Shown in pieces: positions 49,342-57,462 of a stretch of 64,000 nucleotides of DNA. The stretch's first letter is position 1; every line of letters begins with the position of its first letter. The stretch covers positions 64,001 to 128,000 of IMG/VR virus record IMGVR_UViG_3300027911_000001; one strand, written 5' to 3'. Both the position numbers and the translations under genes were made by a program. The notes below the pieces were generated by a model. That model did not search any database and was not told where the DNA came from. It saw only the letters and a program-made list of their open reading frames with translations. This DNA comes from a virus.

Positions 49342-49793
49342 GTGAAAATATCCGTTGATGTGGCAATATCTGTCTTAGGAATAACCGCTTCAGAAACAGC
49401 CGTTCCAGACATTCTATCGATGGCCCCAAAAGTCTCTATTACTTCGTCGCGTTGCTTCTTTTCTTGTGCCGCTTTTTGTTCTTCTTGAAATTTAGCAATA
49501 GCCGCCATAACTTTGTCTCTTTCTGCCTTCATTTCTTCCATACGAGCCTTTAGCGTTTCAACGGTATATCTAATAACAGTAAACTTTGGAATCTCTCCGC
49601 CATTCGGACCAATGTGCATGGTTTGTACCTTTTTGGTACCTTCTATGGTTTTGCCATCCTTGCTTAGGACTGCGGCATCTTCCAATACAGCTGTTGTTTC
49701 TCCGTTCTCTAATACTTTTCTCCATTTGGATTTGCTTCCAAAAACTTCTAGTGATAGTGCGGACATTTCTTCATTTTCTTGTCTAGTAGGCAT
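49338..49793 (-). CDS. coiled-coil protein, unknown
   Basis: 151 residues. A beta-like N-terminal part (SKWRKVLENGETTAVLEDAAVLSKDGKTIEGTKKVQTMHIG) is followed by a coiled coil (ETLKARMEEMKAERDKVMAAIAKFQEEQKAAQEKKQRDEV). Directly downstream of the helicase gene, so a replication accessory role is possible, not shown. Confidence 0.6.
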   Translation of the reverse strand: MPTRQENEEMSALSLEVFGSKSKWRKVLENGETTAVLEDAAVLSKDGKTIEGTKKVQTMHIGPNGGEIPKFTVIRYTVETLKARMEEMKAERDKVMAAIAKFQEEQKAAQEKKQRDEVIETFGAIDRMSGTAVSEAVIPKTDIATSTDIFT

Positions 49794-49795
49794 AT

Positions 49796-50932
49796 TTACT
49801 CCTTGGTTTCGGGTTTAGGTTCAGCAATTAAAGCTTCAAGGCCATTTCTCTCTTTGGCATCGTTTTTTGAATTAACCATCTTTTTAAACTGGTCGGTATA
49901 AGGAATAAAATGTCCCCTATCAAAACCCGTCTTAATAGTTCCGCCCTCAAAACTAGGTAGAAAACGATTCTTATGGACAATCCATTTAGTCATTAAGTTT
50001 TCTTTATCTGCCACAATCTCAAGAGCTACCGTGCAGGGCGTAATTAGAGTCTTGCATCCCTTGATTCTTTCTTCAAAACTCTTAGTACCTTCATGGTCGT
50101 TTGGCCAAAGCTGAGACATTACCACGAACACTCCAGGATAAAAGTTTTTGTAATAATCGAACATGCTAATCATTTCGAGCATTATCAAATCCTGCTTCAT
50201 ATTTGGATTCTTTTTGGATATGTTCACTTTTTGAGCATAATCCAATATTACCATGTCGTAAACAGTATCAGTTTTAACTAAATTTTCCATTATGGACCGA
50301 ATACCCTCGACACTGGTTGTCCTATTGTGCTTATCCTCTCCGATGACCGTAACACCCTTTTTGGCCCAAATTTCAATGTATTTTGATAGTTCCAAAACCT
50401 GATCTTCGTTGAATTCATTCTGTTTATTAAAATTATATCCCTTATAGAGGCATGTAAGCCTAGCATAAACCTGGCTAGGTCTTTCTTCAGGACTAATGAC
50501 TAATACTTTTCTGTTGGATCCAGTCGTAGGGTTCTTTTGTTTAATGGTGCTTAAGACTAAATTGGCTACTGCGGTACTTTTACCCTTACCTGATATTCCA
50601 CCGCATAGAATGATATTTCCAGGCCAACAACTAACGTGGTCCTTGAAACATTCGTTCATAAACATCATGGAACTTTTGGTGCCACGAAAATAACCTTCGT
50701 TTTCTTCAACTATGCTAGTAATTTCTTCATCAGTCATTATGCCAACATTGGCATTTTTAGATTTGGCAATATCTTCTTCATTTTTAACAATTTTTTGATA
50801 TTCTTGCTCGTATTTATAAGTATCGACAAAAAGCCTTTTCTCTTGGAGGGCTTCCTTTTTCTTAGAAAGTTCCTTTGCTTTTATGGCATCCTGCTCGATG
50901 CCTTCTTGATATTTTTTTAAAGCATCACTCAT
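49796..50932 (-). CDS. replicative DNA helicase, DnaB-like
   Basis: 378 residues. RecA-type core: Walker A GGISGKGKST (111-120), SPEE with catalytic Glu (about 147-150), Walker B VILDYAQ with D231, and the Gln motif VMSQLW (271-276), as in DnaB/T4 gp41 helicases. The N-terminal 100 residues are charged helices in place of the usual DnaB N-domain. Unwinds DNA at the fork, 5' to 3'. 8-nt overlap with the gene before. Confidence 0.85.
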   Translation of the reverse strand: MSDALKKYQEGIEQDAIKAKELSKKKEALQEKRLFVDTYKYEQEYQKIVKNEEDIAKSKNANVGIMTDEEITSIVEENEGYFRGTKSSMMFMNECFKDHVSCWPGNIILCGGISGKGKSTAVANLVLSTIKQKNPTTGSNRKVLVISPEERPSQVYARLTCLYKGYNFNKQNEFNEDQVLELSKYIEIWAKKGVTVIGEDKHNRTTSVEGIRSIMENLVKTDTVYDMVILDYAQKVNISKKNPNMKQDLIMLEMISMFDYYKNFYPGVFVVMSQLWPNDHEGTKSFEERIKGCKTLITPCTVALEIVADKENLMTKWIVHKNRFLPSFEGGTIKTGFDRGHFIPYTDQFKKMVNSKNDAKERNGLEALIAEPKPETKE

Positions 50933-51521
50933 CTGAATCTTCCAATTCTTTCATACTCTTCTCAAAATCGTCATCCCATACGACTTCCTGGTGTAAACCA
51001 TGTTGTTTGATGAAATCATCGGTAATTTCAAATTCTGGTTTCTTATCTACGGCATTTTTTACCGCTTGATCAATTTCGATTAGATCCTGATCGATATCTA
51101 ATAAATCGTCATCTTCCTTAGCATTATCATCGTCAGGAGTATCTGTTGAACTACGTAATTTTTTAGTATCCTCGGCTTTTTGAGCCATGGCTTGTATTTT
51201 AGCTTGCATTTCAGGAGTTACTACATCTTTTCTGATCTTAACGGTATCGTAATAGATGATAATAGCAGCCTCTAAGGCATTTAAAACCATAGAAATCCAT
51301 ATTTTTAGTTTACTTTTATGGTGATTTGGATTTACACAAGCATGCACGATCAAACGTCTTCTGTTAGTTGTAAGATCTTCTTTTTCGAATTGATGGTCTT
51401 TTAGATTGCCTAATAAGGTGATAAGCGCTTCGATTCGTTCAGACCTATCGCTGGGCAAGCGATCGTCGTAAGATAATATCCAGGCTCTTACGATTTCTTC
51501 AAAAGTAGGTGCTTCGGCCAT
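50925..51521 (-). CDS. acidic protein next to the helicase, possible loader
   Basis: 198 residues. N-terminal helices (PTFEEIVRAWILSYDDRLPSDRSERIEALITLLGNL) and a very acidic C-terminal half (DTPDDDNAKEDDDLLDIDQDLIEIDQ). Its place beside helicase and RecA-like genes matches that of helicase loaders such as T4 gp59, but no sequence match is visible. Confidence 0.5.
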   Translation of the reverse strand: MAEAPTFEEIVRAWILSYDDRLPSDRSERIEALITLLGNLKDHQFEKEDLTTNRRRLIVHACVNPNHHKSKLKIWISMVLNALEAAIIIYYDTVKIRKDVVTPEMQAKIQAMAQKAEDTKKLRSSTDTPDDDNAKEDDDLLDIDQDLIEIDQAVKNAVDKKPEFEITDDFIKQHGLHQEVVWDDDFEKSMKELEDSDE

Positions 51522-51522
51522 T

Positions 51523-52404
51523 TTACTCTCCAGCGTTTTCTAGATATTCTTTAGCTATCTTAACTTCTTCCCTAAGCTCAGGGTTATTCCAGTTCTTATC
51601 AAAGAATTCCTTAACAATCTTAACTTTGGTCTTTTTAGACGATTTTTTAAAGAGCCATTCTTCTGTATTTGTCTCTTTATAATCCAAGAACTGTTCTGGG
51701 TTTAGGCTCCAGATATTGTTACTCGGATCCATATCGCTATTAGTTATATCATTAGTTGAAAGAGCCTTCTTCCTGATAGGCACGCAAACGTACCATTTCT
51801 TTTTATATCTATAAACTGGGCCTTCTTGATTTTTAAAATTCTTCTTAACGGTCTTAAATACCCCAGAATTCAAAGGATGGTAATCATAAGCTGAATGATT
51901 CTCTAAGAGATCCTCGATATCCAAAGGGGGCTGTTTTGTACCTGTGAATACCAAAAACTCTTCGGCTACTAAGCCCTTTATGTTTTTGGCCTTTTGTTTA
52001 CATACCCTAACAAGGTCTTGAAGTCGTTGTTTCAAAAAACATGTAAAGTCGGCTTTATTTTTATTTAAAATATCTTCTTTTTCACATTTTCTTTGATTTA
52101 ACTTTTTGAATAATTTCTTGAACTTAGCAAGCTTTTTGGCTTTTCTTTCTAAAGCAAAAAGTCCAATATAGGTAGCCAAATAGATCTTAGAGGTGCTCAT
52201 TACATCTTCCCAATCTAATCCTACCATAATGAACAGACTTTTGTAAACATTAAAAGTGCTAGTTGCAAAGTTTTCTATGATAGCATTGTATGGGTCCATT
52301 TCGCTTCTAGTAGCTACATGGGTTATACTTTTTAGATATTTGTGCCTTAAGTAGCACAGCTCAAAGGATTCCTTATAAAAAATCCTTTTTTCTTTAGTTT
52401 CCAT
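51523..52404 (-). CDS. helical basic protein; candidate late sigma factor
   Basis: 293 residues, no family firmly recognised. About 40-95 (NAIIENFATSTFNVYKSLFIMVGLDWEDVMSTSKIYLATYIGLFALERKAK) resembles sigma region 2 in hydrophobic pattern and position of the DxED turn. It is followed by Lys-rich helices and a C-terminal helical part. Since the structural genes use promoters lacking a -35 box, a dedicated late sigma factor is expected, and this is the best candidate in the window. Inference only. Confidence 0.35.
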   Translation of the reverse strand: METKEKRIFYKESFELCYLRHKYLKSITHVATRSEMDPYNAIIENFATSTFNVYKSLFIMVGLDWEDVMSTSKIYLATYIGLFALERKAKKLAKFKKLFKKLNQRKCEKEDILNKNKADFTCFLKQRLQDLVRVCKQKAKNIKGLVAEEFLVFTGTKQPPLDIEDLLENHSAYDYHPLNSGVFKTVKKNFKNQEGPVYRYKKKWYVCVPIRKKALSTNDITNSDMDPSNNIWSLNPEQFLDYKETNTEEWLFKKSSKKTKVKIVKEFFDKNWNNPELREEVKIAKEYLENAGE

Positions 52405-52422
52405 TGATTATCCCTTTGATGC

Positions 52423-53472
52423 TTACTTATTATCCAGTTTACGAACTTCTTCTAAAATTGCCTTGGCTAGCTTAGGATCGTCTTTGATAGCTAAGGCTGC
52501 TTCCTTTTTACCATTAAATTTCTTATCTTCAAACTGATAGGTCCTATTGTTTTCAGTTTTAAGAACGCCTAAATTTTTTGCAAGCCAGAAGATCTCTTCA
52601 TGTTGGTTAATGATGCCTTGATCGTAACTCAACGTGAATACGCCAGCTCTACCAGCTTGTCCGATAGATGATTGTTCCATCTTAACAAAAACTTTGTGTC
52701 CATTAAGAAGCTTATTGCCCCTGGCGTCTTTCATATCTTCTTCTTCAAATGTCTTACCTTCGATATCTTGTTTATCTTCTGCGGCACCTGCACGCTTCAA
52801 GGATATGTAGTATTCAAAAGCATGCTTTGTATACCAAGAAGCGCTCATCTTTTCTTTAGGACCGTAGCTTCCGGCATCTAAATTGGCAGCCATTTGAGCC
52901 GTCCCGATCAAAAGAATTTTATTCTTTTTACAAAATGGAATAAGCTTACCTAAGCCATTTTTTAGGGTTAGAGCTTGATCCCCCATTAAGTGATTGGCTA
53001 CAGAATCGGTATCTCCCCTTTTGATCCCCATAATACCGTTTAAAGAGTCTATAGCGATCATGCGAAGCGGCATTCCATCCTGTACCATAGTCTTTATGTC
53101 GCCTTCGACCCTATCAAAAATTTCTGTAGCTTGATTTGTGTCGTAAATGATAGATCTTTCTTGATCTATTCCAGGAATAGCCTGATGTTGGAGCTGGCCT
53201 CTCATTTCGGTATTGAAATAGATTGAAATTCCTTCTTTGTCTCTGGCTTGCATTTCTTTAATTAAGGCATAGATAGAAAGCGACTTTCCAGCTTTGGGCT
53301 CAGAAAAGAAAAGGATAGAAGAATTCTTAGGAATCCCATTTGCTTTATTCGCAAATATCCAGTCAAAATATGGGCTTGGGGTATATAGACAGTTCTCCGG
53401 AGCGAAACTATCGTATTCGTAATCCACTGCGTCATCATATGCTTTAAGTTGTTTAAGCCACTTGTTTCCCAT
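52423..53472 (-). CDS. RecA/UvsX-like recombinase
   Basis: 349 residues. Walker A SEPKAGKSL (57-65), Walker B MIAIDSLNG with D142, and GTAQMAANLDAGSYGPKEKMSASWYTKHAFEYYISLKR in the loop L1/L2 zone, as in T4 UvsX and RecA. Forms filaments on ssDNA for strand exchange and recombination-dependent replication. Lies next to the ssDNA-binding protein gene, a usual pairing. The C-terminus is shorter than in RecA. Confidence 0.85.
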   Translation of the reverse strand: MGNKWLKQLKAYDDAVDYEYDSFAPENCLYTPSPYFDWIFANKANGIPKNSSILFFSEPKAGKSLSIYALIKEMQARDKEGISIYFNTEMRGQLQHQAIPGIDQERSIIYDTNQATEIFDRVEGDIKTMVQDGMPLRMIAIDSLNGIMGIKRGDTDSVANHLMGDQALTLKNGLGKLIPFCKKNKILLIGTAQMAANLDAGSYGPKEKMSASWYTKHAFEYYISLKRAGAAEDKQDIEGKTFEEEDMKDARGNKLLNGHKVFVKMEQSSIGQAGRAGVFTLSYDQGIINQHEEIFWLAKNLGVLKTENNRTYQFEDKKFNGKKEAALAIKDDPKLAKAILEEVRKLDNK

Positions 53473-53483
53473 TTTGTTTTCCT

Positions 53484-53996
53484 TTATTTTTTACCGCTTG
53501 TTATGTGTAAATTTTTATCTGCTAGCCCTGATCGAGATAACATGTACATTTCCTGTTTCATGTAAGATGTTACATTTTCCAATACCTTAACCTTACCTTC
53601 AAAATTCGAAATAATAGCCTTAAGTTGATTAATCCTATCTAATGCTGCGACATAACTTGGGTCTTTAATCAAAAAAGCATCCCTTAGATCAGAACTTCCT
53701 GCACTTTTAGGTTTCCCCTCTAGGTATTCAGCGTACGACCCAAGTATTACTTCCGCCTTAGACTGTTCTTTGGCTTTTTCCGCGAGCAAAAGCTGATATC
53801 CTAAGTTACTTAAATGTTGCTTCAACATCCTATAACTACTGTTAAACTCATGCGAAAGCTCAGTATACGTAGATGGATTAACTGTTTTAGCCTCAATAAG
53901 CCTAGATTCTGCTTCTCTTATAATGCCCATATCAAGTCTAAGCTCTGGAGACTTGCCGAAAGCACTTAAAACTATGGCTTGCTCAGTATCGCTCAT
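53484..53996 (-). CDS. coiled-coil protein between SSB and RecA genes
   Basis: 170 residues, mostly helical: RLDMGIIREAESRLIEAKTVNPSTYTELSHEF, LLLAEKAKEQSKAEVILGSYAEYLEG and LDRINQLKAIISNFEGKVKVLENVTSYMKQEM. The position suggests a recombination mediator or loader role, but no UvsY match can be seen. AAAGGAT before the ATG. Confidence 0.52.
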   Translation of the reverse strand: MSDTEQAIVLSAFGKSPELRLDMGIIREAESRLIEAKTVNPSTYTELSHEFNSSYRMLKQHLSNLGYQLLLAEKAKEQSKAEVILGSYAEYLEGKPKSAGSSDLRDAFLIKDPSYVAALDRINQLKAIISNFEGKVKVLENVTSYMKQEMYMLSRSGLADKNLHITSGKK

Positions 53997-54015
53997 TTTT
54001 ATCCTTTAAGAATGT

Positions 54016-54069
54016 GCGGGTCTCTCCCCGCCTGTCACGATTTCACTCGTCGCCAGAGAGCGACTCTGG
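54016..54069 (-). ncRNA. three consecutive hairpins in the intergenic region after the SSB gene
   Basis: GCGGG/CCCGC (54016-54031), ACGA/TCGT (54037-54050) and CCAGAG/CTCTGG with a 5-nt loop (54053-54069) fill most of the 88-nt gap. On the minus strand the last shows GAGTCGCTC, a sequence also in two hairpins of RNA unit A. May be a leader, a processing site or a weak terminator; there is no T-tract. Confidence 0.45.
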
Positions 54070-54084
54070 ATTCTCTGTGTTAAT

Positions 54085-55152
54085 TTAGAGTGTGCCGTTA
54101 TTAAGAGCGTCCATAAACTCGGCATCGCTAAGTTGAGTTACATCTTGGGTTTTAGCCTTTGGGGTAACCTTGGTTTCCGTAGCTTTCTTTGTAGAAGAAG
54201 GAGTTACTGGAGTCACAACGGTAGTTTTAGCTGCTACAGCAACGGTATCCTCTACGAAATTAACCATAGTATCCGTAGTTTGTTTAGCAGAAGTGGTCTC
54301 TGCTGTAGAACTATCATCGCTATCGTCATCGCCGCCATGATCATCGTCCGATGCCGTAGGAGTAGCTGCAGCATTTTTAGCAAATAGGGTATCTAGGTAA
54401 GTAGACTTCCCTGTACCAAGGTCAGAAGTTTTCACAATTTCTGCTACTTGTTCTGCTGTTGGTCTAAAAAATAGCTTATCTAGCTCAGCCGCTTCGGTTT
54501 TAAGTCTAGAGACGATTTCATCATTAAGAGAATGCGAAACGTCTTTCTTAACCTTCCCAATTCCAGGTACAGAAATCTCTTCTTGAAGAACGCTAACCCC
54601 AAAACTAGTTTCATTATTGGTTCCAGTTCTAGTAAAAACGAAATACCTACCATCTTCCGGGCTAAGAGGGTATACTTCAGAGGCCTCTAACTTCTTGATT
54701 AGAGCGTCTAAGACCACCTTACATTTGTGGCGGATTTGAAGAACTCCAATATTGCCATTAGCATCAATGACATTCAGATGATGGGCACTATCTAGGTTAT
54801 AAAGACCTTCTCGACCAACTAGAGGATTTAAGCGATCCACAACAGCCTTATTGCCTGTCTTTTTAGCTTCTTCGAGCTTGGCCTTCAAAGTTTCCAAACG
54901 CTCCTTGGCTGCATCTGGAATTTCAACCATTTTGGTTTCTCGATTTTTCTTCTCAGGACTAGCAAATGGCTTCTTTTTGCCATCTGTAGTCGAATAACCC
55001 CAATGTACGCCATAATGTACGGACCAACGGTTTGAGTCCGCTAGATCGCCAATTCCTGGTAAAATACGATAAACTTGATCTCCGTCTTTTAGTTTAAAGA
55101 TTTTACGTTTAGTATAGCCCCCATTACCGCCTCGTCCATTACCAATTTTCAT
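54085..55152 (-). CDS. single-stranded DNA-binding protein (gp32-like)
   Basis: 355 residues. The N-terminus IFKLKDGDQVYRILPGIGDL...WSVHYGVHWGY is typical of phage SSB proteins of the T4 gp32 type; YNLDSAHHLNVIDANGNIGVLQIRHKCKVVLDALI and DGRYFVFTRTG continue the core. An acidic linker (DDDHGGDDDSDDSS, about 268-282) and a Thr/Lys-rich tail end in SDAEFMDALNNG, suited to protein contacts. Protects ssDNA and organises the replication and recombination proteins. Confidence 0.8.
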   Translation of the reverse strand: MKIGNGRGGNGGYTKRKIFKLKDGDQVYRILPGIGDLADSNRWSVHYGVHWGYSTTDGKKKPFASPEKKNRETKMVEIPDAAKERLETLKAKLEEAKKTGNKAVVDRLNPLVGREGLYNLDSAHHLNVIDANGNIGVLQIRHKCKVVLDALIKKLEASEVYPLSPEDGRYFVFTRTGTNNETSFGVSVLQEEISVPGIGKVKKDVSHSLNDEIVSRLKTEAAELDKLFFRPTAEQVAEIVKTSDLGTGKSTYLDTLFAKNAAATPTASDDDHGGDDDSDDSSTAETTSAKQTTDTMVNFVEDTVAVAAKTTVVTPVTPSSTKKATETKVTPKAKTQDVTQLSDAEFMDALNNGTL

Positions 55153-55153
55153 T

Positions 55154-55351
55154 TTACTTTCCTTTCTTTCTTTTTACAATTGAAGTTTTAATTTCATAAA
55201 ATTGAGGATTAGAAGCTGTCAACTCATGTACAGGCCTATCTCTAGCTTCATGCACAGCATCTTTTAGTTCATCGAATAGAACCCAATATCCATTGGATTC
55301 GGCTCCATTTTCTTCTTCCCAAAAACCGTATTGCTTTAGTGATGGTTTCAT
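55154..55351 (-). CDS. small protein, unknown
   Basis: 65 residues (MKPSLKQYGFWEEENGAESNGYWVLFDELKDAVHEARDRPVHELTASNPQFYEIKTSIVKRKKGK). AGGG precedes the ATG, and a sigma70-like promoter lies upstream, so it leads the SSB transcription unit. Confidence 0.6.
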   Translation of the reverse strand: MKPSLKQYGFWEEENGAESNGYWVLFDELKDAVHEARDRPVHELTASNPQFYEIKTSIVKRKKGK

Positions 55352-55362
55352 TTGTTTCCCTA

Positions 55363-56139
55363 CTATCTATTCTTACACAATCTAGATATATTTGTCAAGA
55401 CATTTTTTACATTCTTAGAGCTAATTTCTTTAATTGTAAATGTTCCTTGAACTGATCTTACTTTATCTGCACCTTCTCCAGCTACAACCAAAAAAGATCT
55501 TGCGCCGATTCGACCCAATGTGCCGATTAAGTCTAGAGCTAATGATTCGTCATCAGTAGTCATAACAATAGGAGTGAGTTTATCTTGATGATCGATTTCG
55601 ATAGCTTGCTCTGATAGAGAATTGATTACATGTAGACCAATGATTTCAGATCCAACTTGTTCATTAACTGCTTGTTTTAACAGGTTCACAAAATCTTCCT
55701 TACTTTTCATAGGACGATTATAATCATTTTTCATAAGAAGCATAGGATACTCAACGATACCAAGTTCATTGGCCTTATCTTCCAAATGCCTAGCAATGAT
55801 CTCAAATAAATTTCCGGTAGGCGCTCTATTTGCATAAAGTTCTTCTGGCAATCTGTTAGCTAAGTCTTTATAGAAGCCTTCTGGATCGGAAGAAAAACAC
55901 TTAAATTCTTTGGTGGCCGTCTCTTGGAAAGTTCCCTTGTCTGAGCCTAAAACTAGAATAAAAGTGGCACTTAACCTAAGTTGTGTTGTATATTCGTCCT
56001 TTAAAGTTTTGTATCGATCCCTAGCATTTCGTCGTCGTCCCTCTCTTCCAGCATAGGTTTCCGGTGGTCCTGCCGTAATATCCTCATTGATATAGGGCCT
56101 AATTTTATTAATTTCCTGCAATACTTTACTTAGCGACAT
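55363..56139 (-). CDS. conserved protein of the replication region, unknown
   Basis: 258 residues. Alpha/beta composition with STFILVLGSDKGTF, IARHLEDKANELGIVEYPMLLMKND and IEIDHQDKLTPIVMTTDDESLALDLIGTLGRIGARSFLVVAGEG. No catalytic motif recognised. Its place between SSB and polymerase genes suggests a replication accessory factor. Confidence 0.55.
   Translation of the reverse strand: MSLSKVLQEINKIRPYINEDITAGPPETYAGREGRRRNARDRYKTLKDEYTTQLRLSATFILVLGSDKGTFQETATKEFKCFSSDPEGFYKDLANRLPEELYANRAPTGNLFEIIARHLEDKANELGIVEYPMLLMKNDYNRPMKSKEDFVNLLKQAVNEQVGSEIIGLHVINSLSEQAIEIDHQDKLTPIVMTTDDESLALDLIGTLGRIGARSFLVVAGEGADKVRSVQGTFTIKEISSKNVKNVLTNISRLCKNR
55370..55398 (-). promoter_or_regulatory. sigma70-like promoter before the SSB unit
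   Basis: Minus strand TTGACA (55398-55393), 17-bp spacer, TAAGAA (55375-55370) preceded by TG at the extended -10 position. Lies in the end of the gene at 55363. Confidence 0.55.
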
Positions 56140-56140
56140 T

Positions 56141-56464
56141 CTATTTCTCCTTTATTCTATTTTCTACTTGTTCAATTAACATTTCTGTTCTCAATTTTCT
56201 ATCCTTTAAATTCTGTAATCTCTCTATGTCGTGCTTTACGTCATTAACTTCCGACATAGGGACAGCGTCTTTAAACAAATCTTGCGGGGATGCCCATTCT
56301 TCTACAGTGATAGTGCATTTAACGATACCACAGCTTTCCCAGCATTTACTGTGCTCTTTTAAGTCCTCCATACTTCCAAAAACTACATTTCCTCCCATGG
56401 CCTCGCCCAGTTCGTGTTGGAAATCGACCCCATCCATATAGATGGTCTTGCTTGGCTTATTCAT
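56141..56464 (-). CDS. small protein, unknown
   Basis: 107 residues. MNKPSKTIYMDGVDFQHELGEAMGG, a Cys pair around KCWESCGIVKC, and a C-terminal coiled coil (DVKHDIERLQNLKDRKLRTEMLIEQVENRIKEK). 1-nt overlap with the gene before. Confidence 0.58.
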   Translation of the reverse strand: MNKPSKTIYMDGVDFQHELGEAMGGNVVFGSMEDLKEHSKCWESCGIVKCTITVEEWASPQDLFKDAVPMSEVNDVKHDIERLQNLKDRKLRTEMLIEQVENRIKEK

Positions 56465-56706
56465 TAGATGACCCTCAAATATTTTTTAATCTCAGTTAAA
56501 GACTTGAATCTTTTTTCAAAGATTTTTGCTTCTTGTTTACCTTGATAGTTATCTTGGAAGGATTTCTGGACCTTAAGCCTACCGTCCGCAGAAGAAAAAT
56601 CTACAAAGATACGCTTAGAGATCTCGTTTACACTAACCTGTAAAATAGCATCTTTGCCTAGTTTCTTACTTTTAATTACTTTATTCTGAAATGGGTTATC
56701 TTGCAT
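56464..56706 (-). CDS. small basic protein, unknown
   Basis: 80 residues, Lys-rich (KVIKSKKLGKDAILQVSVNEISKRIFVDFSSADGRLKVQKSFQ), beta then helix. Overlaps the subtilase gene by 11 nt, so it is translated from the same message. Confidence 0.55.
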   Translation of the reverse strand: MQDNPFQNKVIKSKKLGKDAILQVSVNEISKRIFVDFSSADGRLKVQKSFQDNYQGKQEAKIFEKRFKSLTEIKKYLRVI

Positions 56707-57418
56707 TGAGTATTTCCCTTATTAGTTTACCTGTTCTTTTAGCTGTTGCTTGACTGGTTCCAGACATAGAGTGATAATATCCGCCTGGAGTAGTAGAGAT
56801 GACACTTTGCCCAATCTCTGAAGCGTTAACTAAGGATCCAAAATTGGACGTCTTGGCTAATGTGCCATCTCTTTCTGAATTACTAACTACGATCTCATTT
56901 TTTAAGAAATAAGATGCTGGATAATAATAATACCCATCTTTGTTCAACTCTTTACCGTCATTACCTGCCGCAACTACGAAGGTGACTTCTGGATGGTTTT
57001 TAATTAAATAATACTCGTCTCCATGGAATTCTGGACCACCGCTAGAAAAGTTCACTATATTGGCCCCATTTTTAATGGCTTCTTTAATAGCTAAAACTTC
57101 TCTTCTTATATTTTGAGATGCGGTAGCATCATCTGTATAATACTTATATATCAATAAACAAAATCCCGGATTGGGACCGTAATTCATAGCGATCGTGCTA
57201 ACGATCCCAGCAATATGGGTTCCGTGGCCATTATTATCCGCGATGCCTTTTCCAGTAAAGTCTTTATGTCCGGCAGAACATAGGCTAGCTTGAAATCTTG
57301 GATCATTTAAATCAAGCCCTGTGTCAATCACAGCAACTCTAAGCAACTTTTGCTCGGTTTTGGCAATTGACGCGGTAAAGGCCAATATCAGTAAGGCTAT
57401 ATAGAACATTTGCTTCAT
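56696..57418 (-). CDS. secreted subtilisin-like serine protease
   Basis: 240 residues from ATG 57418: signal peptide MKQMFYIALLILAFTASIAK, then a compact S8 domain with D32 (VIDTGLD), H65 (NNGHGTH), oxyanion N153 (AAGND) and S222 (SGTSQA). No prodomain between signal and catalytic part, unlike most secreted subtilases. Inferred to work in the host periplasm. The frame extends upstream to 57454, but that part contains the -10 box, so 57418 is the real start and the mRNA appears leaderless. Confidence 0.82.
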   Translation of the reverse strand: MKQMFYIALLILAFTASIAKTEQKLLRVAVIDTGLDLNDPRFQASLCSAGHKDFTGKGIADNNGHGTHIAGIVSTIAMNYGPNPGFCLLIYKYYTDDATASQNIRREVLAIKEAIKNGANIVNFSSGGPEFHGDEYYLIKNHPEVTFVVAAGNDGKELNKDGYYYYPASYFLKNEIVVSNSERDGTLAKTSNFGSLVNASEIGQSVISTTPGGYYHSMSGTSQATAKRTGKLIREILNAR

Positions 57419-57425
57419 ATTATAT

Positions 57426-57454
57426 ACTCTATCAAATATATTGACATGTGTCAA
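57426..57454 (-). promoter_or_regulatory. sigma70-like promoter of the subtilase gene
   Basis: Minus strand TTGACA (57454-57449), 17-bp spacer, TAGAGT (57431-57426). Predicted start about 57419, next to ATG 57418. Confidence 0.7.
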
Positions 57455-57462
57455 TAAAAATC

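Noticed and set aside
57419-57454. N-terminal extension of the subtilase
   Set aside because: Contains the -10 and -35 boxes and would bury the signal peptide.
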